NCBI GenBank assembly: GCA_018610125.1
Contig: JAHEOI010000211.1
Span: forward strand, 1 to 19,179
Source of the DNA: Verrucomicrobiota bacterium
Lineage (GTDB): Bacteria; Verrucomicrobiota; Verrucomicrobiia; Limisphaerales; JAHEOI01
Length of the DNA: 19,179 nt
Direction of reading: 5' to 3'
The translations under genes and the position numbers were made by a program. Numbering within the stretch: the first letter of the stretch is position 1; every line of letters starts with the position of its first letter. This document shows positions 1 to 6,066 of the stretch, piece by piece. Under the pieces are notes generated by a model. The model did not search any database. It was given only the letters and a program-made list of their open reading frames with translations, and had not been told where the DNA came from.

Positions 1-635
1 GTCCCGACCAGCTCCGTCTGCGCTATGATGTGTCCTTGCATCGCATCAAGCAGCGCCTTCTTGGTAGCCCCCGCCTCGAGGTCGAGCTCACTATCGAGGG
101 CATACAGCTTGAAATGGTAGTGATGGAGGCCGTGGCCTTTTGGCGGCGCAGGCCCCCCGTAACCGATATTGCCAAACGTATTGCGACCTTGCCGCGCACC
201 CTGGGGTGTCTGGAGCGACGCCTGGGTCGGCAGCCCTTCAGGGAGCTTGACTGTCCCTGCGGGGATTTTGTACAGCACCCAATGCACAAAAGGTTCCTCC
301 ATGGGCGCGTCCGGATCATCACAAATCAACGCCAGCTCCTTGGCACCTTCCGGTATGCCAGACCAGCTTAGCGGTGGCGAAATATCCTTGCCATCTCCGG
401 AATAAGCCTTGGGAATCGCTTGGTTGGAATCGAACGCCGAACTTTCAAGCGTCAGTGCCATGCTATCACCTCCTGCTTTTGGACCGGGGTCCGCCTGTTT
501 GGCCGATACCGTCTGATTTGTCGCCGAATTCGAGCTGACACCCGTCTTCTCGGCTTTCTGGCAACCCGCCAAGGCCATCAGCCCGGCCGTAACGCCGATG
601 CCCCACCAGTTCACGGGTCGACTCGTTTTGCTCAT
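1..635 (-). CDS. PEBP/YbhB-YbcL family lipoprotein, C-terminus cut off by the window edge
   Basis: The frame is open from an ATG at 633-635 to the left edge, so about 211 residues are visible and the stop is outside. A good Shine-Dalgarno AAGGAG lies 8 nt upstream of the ATG. Residues 1-25 form a lipoprotein signal ending in the lipobox LAGC (Cys25). A polar linker follows to about residue 58, then a phosphatidylethanolamine-binding-protein fold of the bacterial YbhB/YbcL type. Its hallmarks are visible: the ligand-pocket segment CDDPDAP followed by FVHW, then NIGYGGPAPPKGHGLHHYHF. The usual family end (a GTYGR-like motif) should lie just past the edge. Bacterial YbhB proteins are called Raf-kinase-inhibitor-like by homology only and have no settled substrate. 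The lipobox predicts a membrane-anchored, periplasmic or surface form. It is followed on the same strand by nothing visible. Family assignment is firm; the role is unknown. Confidence 0.9.
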   Translation of the reverse strand, partial: MSKTSRPVNWWGIGVTAGLMALAGCQKAEKTGVSSNSATNQTVSAKQADPGPKAGGDSMALTLESSAFDSNQAIPKAYSGDGKDISPPLSWSGIPEGAKELALICDDPDAPMEEPFVHWVLYKIPAGTVKLPEGLPTQASLQTPQGARQGRNTFGNIGYGGPAPPKGHGLHHYHFKLYALDSELDLEAGATKKALLDAMQGHIIAQTELVG

Positions 636-804
636 AGGCCGAACTCCTTATTTCCAATGCAAGATGGAACGCCGTAACGCCCCGATCAAGCCTCCATTGG
701 CTGTGCCCCATAAGCGCCAACTTGTCTGGCTTCGACCACCGGGTCTGCCGGTCCTCTACTCCCCGAATCAATCGACGGCAGACACTATTTCACGGGGCCA
801 GTCA

Positions 805-821
805 CCGCTTTCTTCAAGCGG
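805..821. terminator. Small perfect hairpin between two minus-strand genes, possible terminator
   Basis: CCGCTT (805-810) pairs perfectly with AAGCGG (816-821) around a 5-nt loop. It lies 13 nt past the stop of the endonuclease III-like gene and upstream of the PEBP gene. There is no T-run on the minus-strand 3' side, so it is not a canonical intrinsic terminator. It may be a weak terminator, a repeat fragment or chance. The rest of 636-833 shows no gene. Confidence 0.3.
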
Positions 822-833
822 ACCTCGCCCTGT

Positions 834-1556
834 TTAAGGCAATAACGAGCTCAAGGGGCACTGCTCACACAACGGCTGTTTCGGACGGCAATAGTCTTTG
901 CCGACCACCACGAGCTGCGCGTGATAATCTTGCCAGTAGTCGAGTTGCTTCGCCCCGGACTTTTGGCTTAACGATTGCTCGCAAAGCCTTTGAAGGGTCT
1001 CGTAATCCGCATTGGGATGACACCATCCGTGCCGGGTGAAGATGCGCTTGGTATAAGCATCGATGACAAAGCTATGATGATGGCCGGCATAAAGGAGCAT
1101 GCTGTCGGCGGTTTCGGGTCCGATCCCGGAAATGCTCAACAGACGCTCACGGACCGTCGCGGTGGGGCCTGCCAACATCGCGTCGATGTCGCCATTGAAG
1201 TCGCGGTTTAACATTTGGAGGAAGGAGCGAAGCCGATCGGCCTTCACATTGAAGTAGCCGGCCGGCCGAATCAGCTCGCACAGCTCGGAGCGGGGCAACC
1301 GAGACAGTCGTTCCGGCTCGAGGGCACTCGCGTGCTTCAGGTTGGCAATCGCCCGCTCGACATTCTTCCAACTTGTGTTTTGAGTTAAGATCGCGCCGAC
1401 GCAGACCTCGAATCGGGTCTCGCCAGGCCACCATTGTTGGTGACCTTGTTGCTTTCGCAAGAGGAGATACGCCCGACGCAAGGCTTTTGTGACCGCCGGA
1501 TCCGGTCGGTTCCTTTGCCCCGAACGCTTCGCTTGGCTGGAGTCCTCGGCTTTCAA
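834..1556 (-). CDS. Endonuclease III-like (HhH-GPD) DNA glycosylase, probably monofunctional
   Basis: A 240-residue HhH-GPD superfamily protein, expected to excise damaged bases in the cytoplasm. The family-typical segment GAILTQNTSW is at residues 54-63. The helix-hairpin-helix LSISGIGPETADSMLLY is at about 140-156, and the catalytic aspartate is D166 in VIDAYTKR. In endonuclease III the lyase lysine lies 18 residues before this aspartate; here that position is E148. A monofunctional glycosylase of the MagIII-like branch is therefore more likely than an AP lyase. The C-terminus has C223-X6-C230-X2-C233 but not the fourth cysteine of the usual [4Fe-4S] loop. The start is a TTG with AGGA only 3 nt away, so the exact start is uncertain, but the domain is complete. 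It begins 24 nt after the stop of the EVE-domain gene and is probably co-transcribed with it. The substrate base cannot be read from sequence. Confidence 0.85.
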   Translation of the reverse strand: MKAEDSSQAKRSGQRNRPDPAVTKALRRAYLLLRKQQGHQQWWPGETRFEVCVGAILTQNTSWKNVERAIANLKHASALEPERLSRLPRSELCELIRPAGYFNVKADRLRSFLQMLNRDFNGDIDAMLAGPTATVRERLLSISGIGPETADSMLLYAGHHHSFVIDAYTKRIFTRHGWCHPNADYETLQRLCEQSLSQKSGAKQLDYWQDYHAQLVVVGKDYCRPKQPLCEQCPLSSLLP

Positions 1557-1579
1557 AATTCCTGGCCGATTTGAGCGCC

Positions 1580-1996
1580 TTAAAGGCTTGTCTCGCCGAG
1601 AGCAAGCACGCGTTGAAATTGGTTATCGGTTATCGGACTGACGGACAACCGGGATTGTCGAACCAAGGGCATATCGCTCAGCACCGGGTCTTCTTTGATT
1701 CGGCTCAGCTCAACAGGCTTCGCCAATGGCTTGACCGGTATCAGCTCCACCACGCTCCAATCGCCCTCGGTCGCTGTCGGATCCGGATACGCTTCCTTGG
1801 AGACTTTCGCAATACCGACCACCTTTTTCTCACGGACACTATGGTAAAATAAGACAAGGTCACCTTGGTGCATCGACCGCAAGTGATTTCGCGCCTGATA
1901 ATTGCGCACGCCGTCCCACATGCAGCCCCCCTCGCTCACAAAGTCACTCCACGAGTAATCGGACGGCTCTTGTTTCACCAGCCAATATTCCGCCAT
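1580..1996 (-). CDS. EVE domain-containing protein
   Basis: A 138-residue protein made up almost entirely of one EVE (PUA-like) domain. The start is the ATG at 1994-1996, giving MAEYWLVKQEPSDYSW, the standard N-terminus of this family. An upstream in-frame extension to 2263 has no family similarity and was not used. Further hallmarks are WDGVRNYQARNHLR, then GDLVLFYHS, VGIAKVSKEAYPDP and the closing DMPLVRQSRLSVSPIT. EVE domains bind modified bases such as 5-methylcytosine derivatives in DNA, or modified RNA, in an aromatic cage. In this small stand-alone form the ligand is not known. The ribosome-binding site is weak. It sits between a J-domain gene (92 nt upstream) and a DNA glycosylase gene (24 nt downstream), which hints at a role in handling modified or damaged bases. 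Confidence 0.92.
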   Translation of the reverse strand: MAEYWLVKQEPSDYSWSDFVSEGGCMWDGVRNYQARNHLRSMHQGDLVLFYHSVREKKVVGIAKVSKEAYPDPTATEGDWSVVELIPVKPLAKPVELSRIKEDPVLSDMPLVRQSRLSVSPITDNQFQRVLALGETSL

Positions 1997-2088
1997 AGTG
2001 GCTATTCTTATCAGCCCCTTCGAGTGAAGTGCAAGTGGATGGAGCAGGATGGAGCACGTGTTGATGCACCAGGCAGCAGGCTGGCAGC

Positions 2089-3189
2089 TCAAATACCGGC
2101 ACGCCGTCGTCGCATCGAGAGCCGCATTCCACCCCCCTTGAGTCGATTGAGCTGATGCTCCATCGAGCTCAACTTTTCCTGCCATTCCTCCAGCTCGTCT
2201 TCCAACGCGTATCGGACGGTCGTTTCGAGTCGGGTCAAATCCTTGCGCTTGGAGAAATTCCAAGCAGGATCGCGTTTACAGGAGGAAAGCTGCGTTTTTA
2301 GCTGACGCAGCGTTGTCTTCATCTCTTCCGTCACTCGAAAAACCAATGAAACGGTCGTGCGCTCACTCGTCTCCTCGTCCTCGATCTCGCAAAGCGATAA
2401 CAAGATCTCAAGCTGTTCCGAGTCGTTTTTCTCGTAGGCCGCTTGCACCTGATACCACCGCTCAAGCTTCTGCCGGGTCATCTTCTCCCGCTGCTTGTCC
2501 GGATGTAAGCGCCGCACAAGAGCGCGATAGAGCTCCTTGACATGAGCAGTGACACTCTTTTTTGCCGTCGCTTTGGACGATCCCGCGTTACGCCAATCAT
2601 CTTCCTCGCGCTCGCGACTGCCGCCATTCCATTCCCAGCCTCGCCGCTGCTCTTCCCCCCCTCGCCGCTGCTCTTCCCCCTTTTCTTTCCCGAACTCAAA
2701 ATCCGGTTCCCCTTCCTCCTCCTCATCGTGCTCATCGTCCTCGTCCGCATCCCGAGGATCCACCGCCTTCGCACTCTCGTAGCGCTCGGTCACCCGCTCA
2801 TAGGCCTCGAACGCATCCGCTCCCCCAAAAATCATCTCGGATTGGATGTCCAAGAGCATTTGTTCTTTCTCCTCGCACTTTTGCCGGGCAGCCCGTACCT
2901 CGGAAATCAACTCTCGAAACCGGGAATAGTACCATTGCTCGTAATTCGGCTTATCCCGCTTTCGAAATTGCTCAAGCTGCTCACGTACCTGCTCCGTCTC
3001 CTCCGCAAGCCGATGGTACTCTTGCCTCGCTTTATCCCGGATCGGTTGGCTATCAATGACCATCAGTGCCTGCCGCGAAGACACGCCTGCCGCTTGGCTG
3101 CTCGGACGCTTTCGGGGTTGCGGTTTACGGCCTTTCACACTACCAATCTTGGCTGTGAGAACGAGCTTTGCAATCGATTTTGGCCGCAA
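2089..3189 (-). CDS. J-domain (DnaJ-like) protein with coiled coil and acidic linker
   Basis: About 366 residues. A basic N-terminus (1-30) is followed by predicted coiled coil at about 50-115 and a very acidic stretch at about 144-180. A J-domain follows at about 212-262 with the diagnostic HPD at 229-231 (preceded by YRALVRRL), then a second helical, probably coiled-coil segment and a basic C-terminus. J-domains stimulate the ATPase of DnaK-type Hsp70s; the client here is unknown. The J-domain is internal, unlike canonical DnaJ, and no zinc-finger or DnaJ C-terminal domain is seen, so this is a specialised type III J-protein. Residues 171-184 are two copies of GEEQRRG, encoded by a 21-bp tandem repeat. 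The start is uncertain: the listed start is a TTG without a clear ribosome-binding site, the frame stays open upstream to about 3257, and an ATG exists at residue 43. Confidence 0.75.
   Translation of the reverse strand: MRPKSIAKLVLTAKIGSVKGRKPQPRKRPSSQAAGVSSRQALMVIDSQPIRDKARQEYHRLAEETEQVREQLEQFRKRDKPNYEQWYYSRFRELISEVRAARQKCEEKEQMLLDIQSEMIFGGADAFEAYERVTERYESAKAVDPRDADEDDEHDEEEEGEPDFEFGKEKGEEQRRGGEEQRRGWEWNGGSREREEDDWRNAGSSKATAKKSVTAHVKELYRALVRRLHPDKQREKMTRQKLERWYQVQAAYEKNDSEQLEILLSLCEIEDEETSERTTVSLVFRVTEEMKTTLRQLKTQLSSCKRDPAWNFSKRKDLTRLETTVRYALEDELEEWQEKLSSMEHQLNRLKGGGMRLSMRRRRAGI
2641..2680. repeat. 21-bp tandem repeat inside the J-domain gene
   Basis: Two near-identical 21-nt units, each starting TCGCCGCTGCTCTTCCCCC, encode two copies of the heptapeptide GEEQRRG on the minus strand. 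The period is a multiple of three, so gain or loss of a unit would keep the frame. Confidence 0.85.
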
Positions 3190-3273
3190 AAAATTGCTTG
3201 CGTCCTCGAGCGTGCTCTGATTTAAAGAGTGCAGATCTTTGATATCGTGCGATCTACAAGATCCGCGAATCGA

Positions 3274-3415
3274 TCGTTAAATGCCGGGAACCTCGTGAGA
3301 GTCGAGGACGGTAGCGCCACTGTGACGGGTGACAAGCTCCCCAAAGGCCACTGGGAACATCCTGGGAAGGCGGGAGCACGGCTTGAAGCTCGGAGTCAGG
3401 AGACCGATTTAGCGA
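3274..3415 (+). promoter_or_regulatory. Cobalamin (B12) riboswitch
   Basis: The conserved boxes of the cobalamin aptamer appear in order: GGGAA (3286-3290), GTGAGA (3295-3300), a variant of the central box GTAGCGCCACTGTGAC (3311-3326), GGCCACTGGG (3346-3355), CCTGGGAAGGCGGGAGC (3361-3377) and the hallmark GAGTCAGGAGACC (3393-3405). The closing stem P1 forms between TCGTTAAAT (3274-3282) and ATTTAGCGA (3407-3415), nine pairs with one G-U. The ATG of the next gene begins 5 nt after P1, and no terminator hairpin fits between them. The P1 3' strand therefore lies where a ribosome must bind, which suggests translational repression by bound cobalamin; this is inference. Open reading frames can be drawn through the element but they are not coding. 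No convincing promoter was found at 3190-3273. Confidence 0.92.
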
Positions 3416-3420
3416 ACGCA

Positions 3421-5247
3421 ATGAAATCAGCAAACATCCATTTTATCGTCCTGACAGTCCTCCTTTTCGGCGTTGGGCTTGCCGATCAAGCAGTCGCTCG
3501 CTTTGCCGATTCCGTTATTGACTATCAACCCGGATCCGGGATTGCGACCGACTTTGAGACCGGCGAAGGCTTTACCGATACCGACGCGGTCATTGGAGCC
3601 CCGTCCCGAGAAAACCCCGGCTCGTTCGGAGGTCCTGTCACGCCATTTTCCCCTCCTTTCACGAAACAACAATTGCTCTCGGTCGGCGAAAACGGGACAT
3701 TAACCGTGCGTTTCGACTCCCCGATTACGGACGCCCCGACGCATCCTTATGGCATCGACTTCATCATTTTCGGCAACAGCGGCTTCACCATCACCAACGG
3801 CAATTTTTCCGGAGGTGGCATTACGGATGGCAGCCTTTTCGGCAACAACACCGGAGAGACCCGTGTCTTGGTAAGCCAAGACAATGAGACTTATTACGAG
3901 CTCCATCCCGGCTTTGCCCCGACGGTCGACGGTCTCTATCCGACCGATGGCGCGGGCGATTTCCAAAAACCGGTCGACCCATCATTGTCAGGTTCGGACT
4001 TCGCCGGGCTTGGCCTATCGGAAATCCGGGCTTCCTACGGCGGTTCCGGCGGCGGCACCGGGTTCGATTTGGCCTGGGCCCACGACGGTAGCGACCAACA
4101 GGTCCCGCTCGATCAAGTTCAGTATGTTCGGGTGGAGGTTGCCTCGGGCCACTCGGAAATCGATGCGTTCGCAAGCGTTCCGGAGGCGGATCCACTCATT
4201 CTGGCGATGCTGGCTGCAGGGTTGATTGGCGGTTGGCGGGTCTTCCGACGTATCCGTTACCGGCAATGCCTGCTGATTGGCGGCTTGTTGATCTCGATCG
4301 CCGCAGGGAAGGCCGAAGCGGCCGGCTTCACCGAGTCGTTTGCCAGCGATCCATTCGATCGTGGGTGGCAAGTTACCGGCACGGCAAGCCTTTTTGAATG
4401 GGACCAGGGTGGCGAGCATCTTCATGTGACCTGGAATACCGAGGAGCCGAACAGCTTCTTTTACCGAAAGCTCCCTGTATCGCTTTCAAAAAACGATCAT
4501 TTTCGTATCGCCTTCGATATCCGGCTGACCGGACAGGAAATCGACTTCGAGGCCGGGAGCGGCTATGCCTTTGAGATCGCAGTCGGCTTGCTCAACCTGT
4601 CGCAAGCCACGGGAAGCGATTTTCATCGGGATACCGGGAGTGATTCACCCAACCTGGTTGAGTGGGACTACTTCCCGGATACCGGATTCGGGGCAACCAT
4701 TTCTCCAGCGATCGTTTCAAGCGAGAGTCGGTTTGCGACAACCTTCAACTTCCCATTGCCTCTGACAGTGGGCGAGGAGTATCATATAAGCCTCCGTTAC
4801 ATTGCCTCGGATCAAACACTGCGAGCGACAATGGAGCAGGAAGGCGAGCCGTTCGGCCCGATTAAAAACCCCCAAATCAAAGCCGACAGCGATTTTTCTG
4901 ATTTCGAGGTGGATGCCTTCTCGATCTCGAGCTATCACGATGGCACCCCAAAGGGCGCATTTCAGATCGACGGCATTATTGATAACGTGGTCGTCGAATA
5001 TGGCAATCCGCCGGTCCGGATCATTTCCGGGAAATTCGTCAACGATAATTGGGAGGTTACCTTGCTGAGCCAAGCCAACCGGGAATATTCCCTCGAACGT
5101 TCCCTCGCACTCCGACAATGGCAGACTATTGTCAAGGGACGAAAGGGAAATGGCGATCGGCTTACGCTCGTCGATTCGGCTCCGCCTCAAGAGAAGAAGG
5201 CCTTTTATCGGGTCCGCGCTCAGTCGGCAAGTGATGCCAATGGATAA
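3421..5247 (+). CDS. B12-riboswitch-controlled secreted two-part surface protein with internal PEP-CTERM-like segment
   Basis: 608 residues from the ATG just after the riboswitch; upstream in-frame codons belong to the aptamer. Residues 1-25 or so are a signal peptide (IHFIVLTVLLFGVGLA). Part one (about 30-252) is a beta-rich surface domain with VIGAPSRENPG, GIDFIIFGNSGF, TRVLVSQDNETYYEL, GFDLAWA and YVRVEVASG. It resembles the 'cell surface protein' family I recall near B12 uptake genes in other phyla. Residues 253-281 are PEP-CTERM-like: VPEADP, a hydrophobic helix, then RRIRYR. Instead of a stop, a second signal-like segment follows (CLLIGGLLISIAAGKAEA, 283-300). Part two (301-608) looks like a lectin-type jelly roll and ends with the WEVTLLSQ...YSLERSL..WQ...FYRV module seen in Verrucomicrobiota. 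The gene overlaps the following pseudopilin gene by 14 nt. A corrinoid-related surface role is inferred from the riboswitch. Confidence 0.8.
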   Translation: MKSANIHFIVLTVLLFGVGLADQAVARFADSVIDYQPGSGIATDFETGEGFTDTDAVIGAPSRENPGSFGGPVTPFSPPFTKQQLLSVGENGTLTVRFDSPITDAPTHPYGIDFIIFGNSGFTITNGNFSGGGITDGSLFGNNTGETRVLVSQDNETYYELHPGFAPTVDGLYPTDGAGDFQKPVDPSLSGSDFAGLGLSEIRASYGGSGGGTGFDLAWAHDGSDQQVPLDQVQYVRVEVASGHSEIDAFASVPEADPLILAMLAAGLIGGWRVFRRIRYRQCLLIGGLLISIAAGKAEAAGFTESFASDPFDRGWQVTGTASLFEWDQGGEHLHVTWNTEEPNSFFYRKLPVSLSKNDHFRIAFDIRLTGQEIDFEAGSGYAFEIAVGLLNLSQATGSDFHRDTGSDSPNLVEWDYFPDTGFGATISPAIVSSESRFATTFNFPLPLTVGEEYHISLRYIASDQTLRATMEQEGEPFGPIKNPQIKADSDFSDFEVDAFSISSYHDGTPKGAFQIDGIIDNVVVEYGNPPVRIISGKFVNDNWEVTLLSQANREYSLERSLALRQWQTIVKGRKGNGDRLTLVDSAPPQEKKAFYRVRAQSASDANG

Positions 5248-5989
5248 GAAGGAAAAGCGGCCAATCCGCGGGATGACTGCCTTCACCCTGCTCGAGCTTC
5301 TTACCGTCATTGCTATTGTCGGTCTCCTTGCAACCCTGCTCGCCACGAGTCTTGCCCAAAGCCGACAAGCCGCCAACCGGATTTACTGTTTGAACAATTT
5401 GCGTCAGCTCGGGCTGGCAATGGAGATGTATTGGTCCGACAACGACGGTCGGACCTTCCGCTATCGGCAAGGCCGGGCCAACAATGGCACACTTTATTGG
5501 TTCGGCCGGCTGGAAGATGGGAGAGAAGGCGATCGACGCTTCGATGCAAGCCAAGGGGCGCTTTATCCTTACCTGCAAGGCAGGGGAGTCGAAACCTGCC
5601 CCGCTCTGGAATACGCGATCCAATCCTTCAAATTGAAAGCCTCCGGCCGAGCTTATGGATACGGCTACAATAAGCATCTCTCACCGCCCCCATCCCAACC
5701 GCCCATTTCGATGACCGGTGTCAAACGGCCTTCCGAGCTCGCGACGCTCGCGGACGCGGCCCAAGTCAACACCTTCCAGCCGCCCGCCTCACCTGATCAG
5801 CCAATGCTCGAAGAATTTTATTACATCAACGCAACCGAGCCGACAACCCATTTCCGGCATGCCCGCAAAGCCGACGTGCTCTTTGTTGACGGACATACCG
5901 AGCCGGGCATTCCGGCTCCGAGCTCATTGGACACACGCCTTCCCGGACAAGTCATCGGCCATCTCCCACGCCGAATGCTGGAGCGTTAG
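5234..5989 (+). CDS. Prepilin-type N-methylation protein with H-X9-DG motif (type II pseudopilin-like)
   Basis: 251 residues from the ATG at 5234; ATG 5240 is an equally possible start. It overlaps the end of the preceding surface-protein gene, has no strong Shine-Dalgarno of its own, and is probably translated by coupling, under the same cobalamin riboswitch. The prepilin signal is MTAFTLLELLTVIAIVGLL: cleavage is expected before Phe, leaving Glu at position +5 and a hydrophobic helix. The conserved SRQAANRIYCLNNLRQLGLAMEMYWSDNDG follows. Near the C-terminus the H-X9-DG motif is present (HARKADVLFVDGH). Such proteins are processed by the prepilin peptidase and assembled or anchored in the inner membrane by type II secretion/type IV pilus machinery. 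The variable middle presumably sets partner specificity. No assembly genes are in the window. Confidence 0.9.
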   Translation: MPMDKKEKRPIRGMTAFTLLELLTVIAIVGLLATLLATSLAQSRQAANRIYCLNNLRQLGLAMEMYWSDNDGRTFRYRQGRANNGTLYWFGRLEDGREGDRRFDASQGALYPYLQGRGVETCPALEYAIQSFKLKASGRAYGYGYNKHLSPPPSQPPISMTGVKRPSELATLADAAQVNTFQPPASPDQPMLEEFYYINATEPTTHFRHARKADVLFVDGHTEPGIPAPSSLDTRLPGQVIGHLPRRMLER

Positions 5990-6052
5990 GGAGAAACGAA
6001 TGGGCCCACCTCCTTGATAGCCACGTTCTCCCGGACGTCCCACCCAAGGTTG

Positions 6053-6065
6053 GAGGCTCTGCCTC
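6053..6065. repeat. Palindromic intergenic repeat GAGGCTCTGCCTC, copy 1
   Basis: A perfect 5-bp stem (GAGGC/GCCTC) with a 3-nt loop sits in the 77-nt gap between the convergent pseudopilin gene and glmM, 1 nt from the glmM stop codon. The same core followed by CG recurs at 13032-13044 (one mismatch) and 13981-13993. It is not followed by a T-run. It is best called a REP-like dispersed element; it could also act as an mRNA 3' end. Confidence 0.65.
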
Positions 6066-6066
6066 G

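Noticed and set aside
1997..2263. 89-residue extension upstream of the EVE protein
   Set aside because: It overlaps the end of the J-domain gene in another frame, has no EVE-family similarity, and the family-typical start MAEYWLVKQEP is at 1996.
2542..3225. 227-codon plus-strand frame, very rich in Leu, Ile and Pro, opposite the J-domain gene
   Set aside because: It mirrors the Glu/Lys-rich antisense codons; the minus strand carries a clear HPD J-domain.
3229..3420. In-frame 64-codon N-terminal extension of the surface-protein gene
   Set aside because: The stretch is the cobalamin riboswitch, and a good signal peptide begins at the ATG at 3421.
4717..5376. 219-codon minus-strand frame across the surface-protein and pseudopilin genes
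   Set aside because: It crosses two well-supported genes on the other strand and shows no recognisable domain.
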